This document shows, in pieces, positions 23,839 to 31,036 of a stretch of DNA of 31,502 nucleotides. The stretch lies in NCBI GenBank assembly GCA_022566355.1, contig JADFJB010000052.1:1-31502 (forward strand), in the 5' to 3' direction. The notes below the pieces were generated by a model. It worked only from the letters and a program-made list of their open reading frames with translations. It ran no database searches and was not told the origin of the DNA. The translations under genes and the position numbers were made by a program. Each line of letters opens with the position of its first letter. Position 1 is the first letter of the stretch. The DNA comes from a candidate division KSB1 bacterium. Lineage in GTDB: Bacteria; Zhuqueibacterota; JdFR-76; DREG01.

Positions 23839-25959
23839 ATGTTGAAGAATCTAATTTTTGTTTTTTTGACTTCCATTGGATTTTGTAATACCCTTTACGC
23901 ACAGTTGGCAACGAATACGGGTAATAGCCTTACTCAGCCAATTCTTATTTCACCTTCAAACCAATCTGATAATGTATCAACATTACCTAAATTAATAGTC
24001 CAGGTTTTAGATACTGAAAATGATTCACTTCAAGTAATATTTTTCCTTCGAAAAATAACAGATGAATCGAGTAAAAACTTTATATTGATTGGAGTTCCGG
24101 ATACTCAATTCTATACATCGAGCTTGAATGGCGGAAGTCCTGAGATTTTAAAATCTCAAACCGAGTGGATTGTTGATAATAAAGATTCTCTCAACATTGC
24201 TTTTGTTGCACAACTCGGTGATTGTGTTCAGAACGGCGATAATAATGGCAACGAAGTTGAATGGATTAATGTAGATTCTGCATGGAGCTTACTAGAAGAT
24301 CCTTTAACAACATTTTTGCCTGATGGTATTCCTTATGGATTGGCAGTCGGTAACCGAGATCAATCCCCGCCTGGTAGTGCAAATGGTACCACCACTCTTT
24401 ATAATAAATTTTTTGGGATTGCAAGATTCGAGAATCGATCATATTATGGCGGTCATTTTGGAAATAATAATAACAATCATTATGAATATTTTAATGCAGG
24501 TGGGATGGAATTTATTGTCATTTATCTTGAATTTGACACACAACCTAATATGGATAGCATAAATTGGGCGGATAACTTGCTTAAAACGCATAGCAATAAG
24601 CGAGCTATTATTGTTAGCCACTTCATCCTCGAAAGTGATGCTTCTTTTAGCAACCAGGGACAAACCATTTATAACGCATTGAAGGATAATGGAAATGTAT
24701 TCTTAATGTTGTGCGGACATATAGGTGTTGAAAGAAGAAGGGAAGATACCTTTAATGGAAATTTAATTCATTCTGTTCTGTCAAATTATCAAGATAGAGT
24801 AAATGGTGGTGACGGTTGGTTGCGGATAATGGAGTTTACTCCGGCTGATAATGAAATTCGAGTCAAAACATACTCCCCATTTCTTAATGATTACGAAAAT
24901 GATCTCGATAGTGAATTTAGTCTGAATTATGATATGCGAAACAGCTATTTCACTCCAATTGCTACACTTCAGGGTTCCGGGCAAGGCAATGAATTTATGT
25001 TTAGGCCTTCTCTTCTTGCCGAAACAGATTATGAATGGTATGTAGACATTAATAACGGTGAAACTTCAATCGCTGGTCCAACCTGGAATTTTTCAACTCG
25101 GCTTTTATTAGCTGCTCCAGTAGGCTTGAGTGCCATAGCTGAAGATGGAAGAATATCTTTGTATTGGCTTCGATATCTAGACTTTGATTTATCTTCTTAC
25201 AATATTTATAGAAACACCTCAAATGATTCGTTAAATAATATAGTACGGATCGATTCAATTTCAAAATCTCAAACAGTATATATAGATACATCTGTTATTA
25301 ATGGTATCGAATATTTCTATTGGGTATCTGCGTTTGATAGTGCTGGTAATGAAAGTCTATTTTCAGAAGGGGTAAGTGCTATTCCCCTGGTTTTTCTATC
25401 TGTTGAGTTTTTTTCTTTTAGTGCTACTCTAAACAAGTCTATTGTTTCATTACATTGGCAAACGCAAACAGAAACAAACAATTATGGCTTTGAAGTTGAC
25501 CGTTTCTACTACTCAAATTGGCAAACAATAGGGTTTGTTAAAGGAAAGGGCACCTCGACAATTATTCATAGCTACTCATTTAGCGACAATATTAGGGATC
25601 TTTTTGGGGAAATAAAATATCGTCTTAAACAAATTGATTTTAATGGAACTTTTAGTTATTCAGAAGAACTTATCGTAACATTAAACGATCCACCAAAGGC
25701 ATTAAAATTAAGTCAAAATTATCCGAATCCATTTTTGACAAATTCAACCATTTATTATTCTATTCCGAGAGATACCGAAGTCACGCTGGATATTTACGAT
25801 TTGCAGGGAAGACTGGTTAGCACCTTGATTCATGAATTTGGAAAAGCAGGAAATTACAAAGTAAATGTCAATGCTCTGTTATTCCCGAGTGGCCTCTATT
25901 TCTATAAATTAACCACAGGGGAATTTACGGAGATTAAAAAATTTGTAATTATTAGATAG
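23839..25959 (+). CDS. Secreted calcineurin-like protein with FN3 and sorting domain
   Basis: A 706-aa exported protein. Signal peptide about 1-21. A short Ig/FN3-like strand region (35-72) precedes a calcineurin-like phosphoesterase-fold domain (about 80-350) with VPDTQ (87-91), QLGDCVQNG (125-133), AVGNRDQ (169-175), VSHF (259-262) and CGHIG (292-296). In canonical enzymes the third motif is GNHD/E and the last is GHxH; here the first His is Arg173 and the last is Gly296, so activity is doubtful. A fibronectin type III domain (about 425-515) and a beta-rich linker follow. The C-terminal 80 residues are a Por/type IX secretion sorting domain (SQNYPNPF, then IYDLQGRLV, then SGLYFYKL, ending KKFVIIR). 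It is transcribed alone after a terminator; no ribosome site is visible. Confidence 0.85.
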   Translation: MLKNLIFVFLTSIGFCNTLYAQLATNTGNSLTQPILISPSNQSDNVSTLPKLIVQVLDTENDSLQVIFFLRKITDESSKNFILIGVPDTQFYTSSLNGGSPEILKSQTEWIVDNKDSLNIAFVAQLGDCVQNGDNNGNEVEWINVDSAWSLLEDPLTTFLPDGIPYGLAVGNRDQSPPGSANGTTTLYNKFFGIARFENRSYYGGHFGNNNNNHYEYFNAGGMEFIVIYLEFDTQPNMDSINWADNLLKTHSNKRAIIVSHFILESDASFSNQGQTIYNALKDNGNVFLMLCGHIGVERRREDTFNGNLIHSVLSNYQDRVNGGDGWLRIMEFTPADNEIRVKTYSPFLNDYENDLDSEFSLNYDMRNSYFTPIATLQGSGQGNEFMFRPSLLAETDYEWYVDINNGETSIAGPTWNFSTRLLLAAPVGLSAIAEDGRISLYWLRYLDFDLSSYNIYRNTSNDSLNNIVRIDSISKSQTVYIDTSVINGIEYFYWVSAFDSAGNESLFSEGVSAIPLVFLSVEFFSFSATLNKSIVSLHWQTQTETNNYGFEVDRFYYSNWQTIGFVKGKGTSTIIHSYSFSDNIRDLFGEIKYRLKQIDFNGTFSYSEELIVTLNDPPKALKLSQNYPNPFLTNSTIYYSIPRDTEVTLDIYDLQGRLVSTLIHEFGKAGNYKVNVNALLFPSGLYFYKLTTGEFTEIKKFVIIR

Positions 25960-26247
25960 GATCAAAGGAGGTCTATAACAAAACCAAATAAATATAATTT
26001 CAGCAAAATTGGTGTAACCCTAGGTATTCCTAACCCTACCTCCTCATATTTCGGGGGGGGCGAAAGCAAAACGATTTGTGAGATTTGATGAATAATAAAT
26101 AGGAAAAGTGCCGACTTAATGGCGTGAAAAATAATAAGAAATAATGCTAAGTAGTGAATATTGGATGCTCTAAGTAAAAAAAGCCATGCCCAAAGGTAGC
26201 CTTTAATTTACAATAACTTACAGCCTTATTTTATTAGAATGGCAGGC
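25960..26247. other. Gene-free stretch with orphan ribosome site and G8 run
   Basis: There is no supported gene here. AAAGGAGGT at 25964-25972 is a perfect ribosome-binding-type sequence with no start codon in reach; it can also pair with ACCTCC at 26038-26043. An eight-G run lies at 26053-26060, unusual in this AT-rich DNA. Near 26247 the sequence joins a broken tRNA-Val on the minus strand. It may be a scar left by rearrangement. Confidence 0.5.
26176..26201 (-). terminator. Weak terminator candidate after the tRNA pair
   Basis: Read on the minus strand, GGCTACCTTTGGGCATGGC forms an imperfect hairpin followed by seven T. It lies where the 3' end of an intact tRNA-Val gene would be followed by a terminator. 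The stem is imperfect, hence the low confidence. Confidence 0.35.
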
Positions 26248-26287
26248 TTGTAAGGGCAGTACTCTAAACCAGTTGAGCTAAGCGCCC
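26248..26287 (-). pseudogene. 5' half of tRNA-Val(UAC), 3' half missing
   Basis: On the minus strand the sequence starts as a normal tRNA: acceptor GGGCGCT, D-arm GCTC-AACTGGTTTA-GAGT, anticodon stem CTGCC and loop CTTACAA (anticodon TAC). The next bases should be GGCAG to close the stem, but are GCCTG followed by AT-rich DNA. No variable loop, T-arm (GGTTCGA) or acceptor 3' strand follows within the 40 bp to the terminator candidate. It lies 44 bp downstream of tRNA-Asp on the same strand, so an Asp-Val tRNA pair was probably intact once. Confidence 0.75.
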
Positions 26288-26328
26288 GGGTGGAAATGAA
26301 AATAGCGGAAATCAATCCGCTATCAATT

Positions 26329-26406
26329 TGGCGGGGTCGACGAGACTCGAACTCGCAACTTCTGGCGTGACAGGCCAGTGCTCTAACCAAATTGAACTAC
26401 GACCCC
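26329..26406 (-). tRNA. tRNA-Asp (GUC), CCA encoded
   Basis: Complete cloverleaf on the minus strand: acceptor GGGGTCG pairing with CGACCCC, D-arm GTTC/GAGC, anticodon stem CTGGC/GCCAG with loop CTGTCAC (anticodon GTC), T-arm GCGAG-TTCGAGT-CTCGT, discriminator G, then CCA at 26331-26329. It begins 21 bp after the DUF3098 gene stop and may be read from the same transcript. Confidence 0.96.
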
Positions 26407-26427
26407 AAACCTGAAAAGAACAATTAC

Positions 26428-26676
26428 TTATTTATTTTTTTTCTTATACAAAATAGCAATTGGCAGGGTGATACAATATCCAATTACCAATAAAATCGGC
26501 GCCACTGTTAATGAAGAAAAACTATCCCAGGGCCCAATTGACATAAAAATATAACCGATAAAAATGATTGCAAGACTCAAACCAAATAAAAGGTAATTGT
26601 TTTTATCAAATGGCAGTTGAGTCTGCATTTTCTTGCGTGATCTGTCGCGTTTCTTTGGTGTTTTATCCGAATTCAT
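26428..26676 (-). CDS. DUF3098-family small membrane protein
   Basis: An 82-aa protein with a basic N-terminus (KTPKKRDRSRKK) and two membrane helices, about 28-45 (YLLFGLSLAIIFIGYIFM) and 55-76 (LTVAPILLVIGYCITLPIAI). The LPFDKNNYLLFG start and the LTVAPILLVIGY segment match the DUF3098 family that I know from Bacteroidota, where it often sits near ftsX and uppP. Here those neighbours are missing. Function is unknown; inner membrane. AAAGG lies close before the ATG. It is followed on the same strand by tRNA-Asp. Confidence 0.72.
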   Translation of the reverse strand: MNSDKTPKKRDRSRKKMQTQLPFDKNNYLLFGLSLAIIFIGYIFMSIGPWDSFSSLTVAPILLVIGYCITLPIAILYKKKNK

Positions 26677-26764
26677 AAGCCTTTAAATATATACCTGCGA
26701 TTGAATTCTGTCAACTTAATTTATCGTTTTTACGTTCGACACAGAATTCAATTTATTCGATTTA

Positions 26765-28009
26765 TTAAGGCATCAATAAAACTTTATGAATTCGCTCAAA
26801 AGCCCAGTCTAAATCTTCCTTTTTGATCACAAGGGGAGGCGCAAATCGGATCACATTTTCATGGGTTTCTTTGCACAACATGCCTTCATCCATTAAGGCT
26901 TCGCAAAACCTGCGTGCGCCACCGGCTTCATTATTCAATTCCACACCAATAAACAAGCCCTTGCCACGAACCTCTATGATGTGAGGACTATTTACTGTTT
27001 TTAATTTCTCCAGAAAATAGTCCCCTAACTCTTTGGAATTTTGCACCAGGTTTTCTTCCTGAATCACTAGAAGCGCTTCCCTTGCAACGGCACAGGCCAA
27101 CGGATTACCACCGAACGTACTGCCATGATCGCCCGGGTTAAATACGCCAAGGATTTCTTTCGAGGATGCAACGGCAGAAACCGGGTACATACCTCCGGAT
27201 AAGGCTTTGCCCAAAATAATCATATCCGGTTTAACATCTTCATGCTGGTGGGCAAACATTTTCCCGGTCCGACCAAACCCGGTCTGAATTTCATCTAATA
27301 CTAATAGAACATTGTTATGTCTGCATAAACTTTGGCATTCTTCCAGATAGCCACCTGGTGGGATCAGAACACCGCCTTCACCCTGGATCGGCTCAACCAT
27401 AAAGGCAACTGTGTTGGGTGTTATCGCCTGCTCCAGCGCCTGGGTGTCTCCAAAAGAAATGACAGAAAATCCCGGTGTAAACGGGCCAAATCCATCCTTG
27501 TATTGATCTTCTGTGGAGAATCCTACGATAGTGGTGGTGCGCCCATGAAAATTATTGTCACAAACAATAATCTCTGCTTGATTTGCAGGAACTCCCTTTT
27601 CCTGGTAGCCCCATTTTCTTGCGACTTTAATTGCGGTTTCAACAGCTTCGGCGCCGCTGTTCATTGGAAGCACCATTTCCATTTCACAAACTTCAGCGAG
27701 CTCCTTATAATAATAGCCAAGTTCACAGTTCCTGAATGCCCTGGATGTTAACGCTACTTTTTGCGCTTGGGTGATTAAAGCATTGACGATTCGAGGATGG
27801 CAATGGCCCTGGTTCACCGCCGAATAAGCGCTCAAAAAATCCAAATATTTTCTACCCTCAACATCGTAAACCCAGATCCCTTGGGCTCTTTCGATTACGA
27901 TATCGAGTGGGTGATAATTATGCGCCCCGTATTTTTCTTCAATTTCAATATAATCCTGTGTGGTTTTTCTGCTTGTTTTTGTTGCTTCTAAAACATCACT
28001 AATTGCCAT
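26765..28009 (-). CDS. rocD: Ornithine aminotransferase
   Basis: PLP-dependent class III transaminase (EC 2.6.1.13) converting ornithine and 2-oxoglutarate to glutamate-semialdehyde and glutamate; cytoplasmic, 414 aa, normal length. From the ATG at 28009: [12 protein letters not shown] (27-38) typical of OAT, NSGAEA (117-122), FHGRT (154-158), [12 protein letters not shown] with PLP-ring Asp239, and LGKALSGG with Schiff-base Lys268; STFGGNPLA follows. The upstream start at 28066 would add 19 basic residues; I prefer 28009, which has GGAAAAAAA before it and matches the family N-terminus. It is divergent from the cyclophilin-like gene. It could use ornithine derived from cyanophycin arginine, but no arginase or arginine-degrading gene is in the window. 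Confidence 0.93.
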   Translation of the reverse strand: MAISDVLEATKTSRKTTQDYIEIEEKYGAHNYHPLDIVIERAQGIWVYDVEGRKYLDFLSAYSAVNQGHCHPRIVNALITQAQKVALTSRAFRNCELGYYYKELAEVCEMEMVLPMNSGAEAVETAIKVARKWGYQEKGVPANQAEIIVCDNNFHGRTTTIVGFSTEDQYKDGFGPFTPGFSVISFGDTQALEQAITPNTVAFMVEPIQGEGGVLIPPGGYLEECQSLCRHNNVLLVLDEIQTGFGRTGKMFAHQHEDVKPDMIILGKALSGGMYPVSAVASSKEILGVFNPGDHGSTFGGNPLACAVAREALLVIQEENLVQNSKELGDYFLEKLKTVNSPHIIEVRGKGLFIGVELNNEAGGARRFCEALMDEGMLCKETHENVIRFAPPLVIKKEDLDWAFERIHKVLLMP

Positions 28010-28173
28010 TTTTTTTCCATTGTTTTTTCTGGTAGAGAAATTAATCAATTCTTTAAAAAAAGACAAGTCTCATTTGATTATATTATTCGGCCAATTTATT
28101 TTTTGTCTTGACTTTTGTTCTGGTTTGATTTTTAAACTTCTGCTGTTTATATTGTGCAAAACCAGGAGTTTCC

Positions 28174-28539
28174 ATGTATTCATTAACATTGTATTTGCCG
28201 GGCGGAAAACTTGATTTGGAATTAAACGACACCGAGACAGCCAAGTTGGTGTACCAAGGTAGTCCTTATCAAGCCTTGGCCCAGCTATATGGCGAGGAAG
28301 TTTATTTTTCAATCCCGATTAGGCTTGAACAAGAAACACCGGTTGCAACCGTAGAAATCGGAGATATTGCCTATTGGCCGCCAGGACAGTCAATTTGCTT
28401 GTTTTTCGGTCCGACGCCGGATAGCACAGGTGACCTAATCAAGCCGGCTTCTGATGTTACCATTATCGGTAAAATGAAAGGTGATCTATCACTCTTGCAA
28501 GAAGTACAAGCTGGTGATATCGTTACTGTTCAATTTTGA
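28174..28539 (+). CDS. Cyclophilin-like domain protein (PF04126/TM1367 type)
   Basis: A 121-aa single-domain cytoplasmic protein. GDIAYWPPGQSICLFFGP (63-80) followed by PASDVTIIGKMKGD is the hallmark of the small cyclophilin-like family typified by Thermotoga TM1367. That family has a cyclophilin fold but lacks the peptidyl-prolyl isomerase active-site residues; no function is established. CAGGAG lies before the ATG. The next gene starts 22 bp after the stop, so the two are probably one operon. It is divergent from rocD, with 164 bp between preferred starts. Confidence 0.82.
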   Translation: MYSLTLYLPGGKLDLELNDTETAKLVYQGSPYQALAQLYGEEVYFSIPIRLEQETPVATVEIGDIAYWPPGQSICLFFGPTPDSTGDLIKPASDVTIIGKMKGDLSLLQEVQAGDIVTVQF

Positions 28540-28561
28540 TTAAATAAAAAAAAGGGTTAAA

Positions 28562-29440
28562 ATGAGTACTGAAATGTCGGTCGGGTTTTTGGGATTAGGC
28601 GTCATGGGTAAACCAATGGCCCTAAATATTTTGAAGCACAACTTCCCATTATCGGTTTATAACCGGACAGCTGCTAAAATGCAACCACTTTCCGAAGCTG
28701 GCGCTTTTGCATGCAATACAATTACGGAATTGGCCGAGCGATCAGATGTGATAATTACGATGTTGCCGGATTCACCGGAATCTGAAGAAGTGATAATCTG
28801 CGAATCGGGATTAATCAACTTTCTCAGGCCCGGAATGACCATCATTGATATGAGTTCCATTGCTCCTATGGTTTCGAAAAAGTTAGCAAGCGAATTGAAG
28901 TTAAAAGAGGTTGAATTCCTCGATGCACCAGTGAGTGGGGGAGAAGTTGGCGCGATCGAAGGGTCCCTGGCCATCATGGTTGGTGGTGATGAGTTTGTAT
29001 TCAAAAAGCAATTATTGCTTTTGAAAACTATGGGAAAGTCTGTTGTTTATGTGGGACCAGTTGGTTCGGGTGGCTTTACAAAGCTAGTCAATCAAATGAT
29101 CGTGGCGATCAATATTGCAGCAATGGGAGAAGCGTTTGCTTTCGCTGAAAAAGCAGGATTGAATATACAGACAGTATTCGAAGCAATCAAAGGTGGGCTG
29201 GCGGGCAGCGCTGTGCTCGACAGCAAATTTCCGAAAATCGCTAATCAGGATTTCAGGCCTGGGTTTCGATTGAGCCTGCATCGCAAAGATTTAAAAAATG
29301 TACTTGCCACAGCCAGGCAAATAGGCTATGATCCAAAGTTAACCCAAAAAGTTCAGGAAGCTATCGTGCAGCTTTGTGAAACCGGAAAGGAAGATTTGGA
29401 TCATAGTGCTATGGTGCAATATTTTAAAGAAGATGCATAA
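28562..29440 (+). CDS. Beta-hydroxyacid dehydrogenase (GarR/3-HIBADH family)
   Basis: NAD(P)-dependent reductase or dehydrogenase of small beta-hydroxy acids (tartronate semialdehyde, succinic/glyoxylic semialdehyde or 3-hydroxyisobutyrate), 292 aa, full length. Rossmann motif GFLGLGVMGKPMA (8-20), NRT (34-36) for cofactor phosphate recognition suggesting NADPH, the substrate loop DAPVSGGEVGA (121-131), and the catalytic Lys174 in GGFTKLVNQM, followed by the all-alpha C-domain. Substrate cannot be chosen without assay; the GLYR/GarR group is most likely. AAGGG lies upstream of the ATG; a second Met at codon 5 is possible. Confidence 0.92.
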   Translation: MSTEMSVGFLGLGVMGKPMALNILKHNFPLSVYNRTAAKMQPLSEAGAFACNTITELAERSDVIITMLPDSPESEEVIICESGLINFLRPGMTIIDMSSIAPMVSKKLASELKLKEVEFLDAPVSGGEVGAIEGSLAIMVGGDEFVFKKQLLLLKTMGKSVVYVGPVGSGGFTKLVNQMIVAINIAAMGEAFAFAEKAGLNIQTVFEAIKGGLAGSAVLDSKFPKIANQDFRPGFRLSLHRKDLKNVLATARQIGYDPKLTQKVQEAIVQLCETGKEDLDHSAMVQYFKEDA

Positions 29441-29504
29441 CGATTACCCGTATTAGTGTACAACATGTTTTTTTGATATATATCGTTGCTGAAAGGAAAA
29501 AAAC

Positions 29505-29532
29505 TTGCCTACTTTGGGAATTTATTTATAAT
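29505..29532 (+). promoter_or_regulatory. Sigma-70-type promoter for tRNA-Thr
   Basis: TTGCCT (29505-29510), 16-bp spacer, and a perfect TATAAT (29527-29532). Transcription would begin near 29539, about 36 bp before the mature tRNA-Thr. Confidence 0.7.
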
Positions 29533-29574
29533 TAGCACTGGAAATCAAAAGAAAATTTACCATTTAGATGTTAA

Positions 29575-29647
29575 GCCACCGTAGCTCAGCTGGTAGAGCA
29601 GCTGATTCGTAATCAGCAGGTAACCGGTTCGAATCCGGTCGGTGGCT
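29575..29647 (+). tRNA. tRNA-Thr (CGU)
   Basis: Complete cloverleaf: acceptor GCCACCG/CGGTGGC, D-arm GCTC/GAGC, anticodon stem GCTGA/TCAGC with loop TTCGTAA (anticodon CGT), T-arm ACCGG-TTCGAAT-CCGGT, discriminator T. CCA is not encoded, unlike the tRNA-Asp in this window. It has its own promoter and terminator. Confidence 0.96.
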
Positions 29648-29666
29648 CTAATAAAAACAATAACTT

Positions 29667-29697
29667 AAGCCTGATTTATTCAGGCTTTTGTTTTTGG
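29667..29697 (+). terminator. Rho-independent terminator after tRNA-Thr
   Basis: AAGCCTGA (29667-29674), 5-base loop, TCAGGCTT (29680-29687), an 8-bp perfect stem followed by TTGTTTTT. Confidence 0.88.
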
Positions 29698-29709
29698 TTT
29701 AAAAAAATG

Positions 29710-29847
29710 TTACCAAAACGTTACCACTTTTTCATAAAAACCCTTGATTGAATACTCTTGACTCTGTAGGATAGAGCAACGGACTTAGTTATAGTTAGCC
29801 AATGTTGGATATAGTAGGTCACACCAAGAATTGCCACCCTATTGCCA
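29710..29847. repeat. Two TTRCCA-N5-TTRCCA direct-repeat pairs
   Basis: TTACCA at 29710-29715 and 29721-29726, and TTGCCA at 29831-29836 and 29842-29847. Both pairs share the pattern TTRCCA with 11-bp period, one helical turn, and each is followed by C. They lie just downstream of the tRNA-Thr terminator. Such paired sites near a tRNA resemble recombinase arm-binding sites, or the eroded 3' ends of integrase genes; no integrase gene is present here. Confidence 0.45.
29769..29786 (+). pseudogene. tRNA-Arg(UCU)-like fragment
   Basis: GGATAGAGCAACGGACTT is identical to the D-loop, D-stem and 5' anticodon-stem segment of a typical tRNA-Arg(UCU) as I recall it. It diverges inside the anticodon loop, where CTAATCCG is expected. 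GTAGGTCA, which in such tRNAs follows the anticodon stem, appears 27 bp later at 29814-29821. No T-arm follows. It may be a fragment captured by an integrating element. Confidence 0.4.
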
Positions 29848-30126
29848 CCTGAAAAAAAGAATTACTTTCTGAGGAATCGCAACCCCACGCCCCAAATAAT
29901 AATGATGGATGTCAAGATAATTTTCTGTAACAATTTATACCATCTCAGATATGAGCATAATAGCTCATCAACCGCCAAGATTATAGCATTAAATAAGCCG
30001 TGATAAGGGCAAGTCAATTGAAAGCTCCAATACAATACCACTGTTAGGCTCCAGCATATCTTTGGGGGGATAACCACACAAGTAAAGCTCCCGATATAAC
30101 CCCCGCCTTGAGAATATCCCCAAAAT

Positions 30127-30144
30127 TCCCGGGAACACCCGGGA
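30127..30144. repeat. GC-rich perfect hairpin with AACA loop
   Basis: TCCCGGG-AACA-CCCGGGA gives a 7-bp perfect stem. Each arm also contains the palindrome CCCGGG. It is conspicuous in an AT-rich background and lacks a T run, so it is not a standard terminator. Confidence 0.6.
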
Positions 30145-30361
30145 GGTTTAGAAGAACATGAACGAAATTTGGATTTGCTGAAGAGTTTGATGGAACTGAA
30201 ATAACATTATTTAAGTTTTAATGTATGGATTTTATAATTAATATTACGCTTAAAATGGCATATAATAATGAGTAACTAAATATTTATTGATGTTCAAAGT
30301 CTTTAAGTTATATTTAAGATTCTTACGAGACACTTAATGTAACCTAAATAAAAAAGTATAA

Positions 30362-31036
30362 ATGAGCATAAATATACGTCCAGCTAGTGAGTGGAAGTAT
30401 CCCGAGGGATGGCCACCAGAAGAATATTATGTCGCGAAACAGGAAGTAACTAGAGTACAATTGGATGGATTGAAGAATTTAGTTGATAACAATTCGCCAG
30501 AATCTGAGTTAGACTCTTACTTAGCAGCAAACCCTCAAGTGATGGCGCATTGTTTAACATTTCTGAATACTGGTCACCATGGTGCTTGGATAATTCCTCA
30601 GCAACAAATACGACCGCCCCAAAAATATGTCAGGTATGGACTTAGACCTGATTATATAATAGGAGGAAGAGATTCTGATGGATTTTTTTGGTATGTTTTG
30701 GAATTAAAAGGGGCAAATGAGAACATTTTTTCTGAAGAAAATGGAAGAGTATTTTTTTCCAAGACTACAAATAAAGCTATGTTTCAGTTGCTAGAATATA
30801 TAGATTATTGTTCTGAAACCCAGGCATACTTACGGGAAACACTTAACCTAACAAATTTTCGCGAACCTCAAGGAATTCTTATGATAGGTAGAGCTTCAGA
30901 AGTTGAACAGAATTCAAAGAAACAACGGATGAAGGCAGCGTGGAATAAGATTACTGCTGATAGAGTTGAATTGCGCACATATGATGCTTTAATAAGTGTT
31001 ATTGAGACAGAAGTTGATTATAAGGCGAAAAGATAA
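30362..31036 (+). CDS. Shedu-like (DUF4263) defence nuclease, short form
   Basis: A 224-aa soluble protein matching the Shedu effector SduA/DUF4263 pattern. SPESELDSYLAANPQVM (45-61) resembles the characteristic E-x-ELQ-x-FL-x-x-NP helix. RPDYII (95-100) with Asp97, FWYVLELKG with Glu114 and Lys116 give a PD-(D/E)xK nuclease core, and Gln142 in AMFQLLEYIDYC plus GILMIGRASEVE (171-182) complete the family signature. In Shedu, a single-gene anti-phage system, the nuclease acts on invading DNA. This protein is on the short side, with only about 45 residues before the core and no recognised sensor domain. There is no clear ribosome site before the ATG. Its position behind tRNA-Thr and eroded DNA fits a small mobile or defence island. 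Confidence 0.72.
   Translation: MSINIRPASEWKYPEGWPPEEYYVAKQEVTRVQLDGLKNLVDNNSPESELDSYLAANPQVMAHCLTFLNTGHHGAWIIPQQQIRPPQKYVRYGLRPDYIIGGRDSDGFFWYVLELKGANENIFSEENGRVFFSKTTNKAMFQLLEYIDYCSETQAYLRETLNLTNFREPQGILMIGRASEVEQNSKKQRMKAAWNKITADRVELRTYDALISVIETEVDYKAKR

Larger units (their letters stand above)
29648..30361. other. Gene-free, eroded region between tRNA-Thr and the Shedu-like gene
   Basis: Over 700 bp with no gene I can support. It holds the tRNA-Thr terminator, the TTRCCA pairs, the tRNA-Arg-like fragment, a 71-codon minus-strand frame (29862-30077) with a hydrophobic end that may be a remnant, the hairpin at 30127-30144, and a TATAAT at 30261-30266 without a good -35 box upstream of the next gene. 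Confidence 0.55.

Noticed and set aside
25964-25972. Ribosome-binding sequence AAAGGAGGT after the sorting-domain gene
   Set aside because: No start codon at a usable distance and no open frame follows.
25990-26287. Group I intron inside the tRNA-Val anticodon loop
   Set aside because: A GTAAG that could pair with the 5' exon is present, but I found no P7/G-binding core and no 3' exon with a T-arm.
27332-27751. 139-codon plus-strand frame
   Set aside because: Antisense to the conserved core of ornithine aminotransferase; Cys/Phe-rich shadow composition.
29862-30077. 71-codon minus-strand frame with a hydrophobic C-terminus
   Set aside because: No ribosome site or recognised family. A neighbouring frame in the same segment also looks partly protein-like, which fits a frameshifted remnant better than a live gene.
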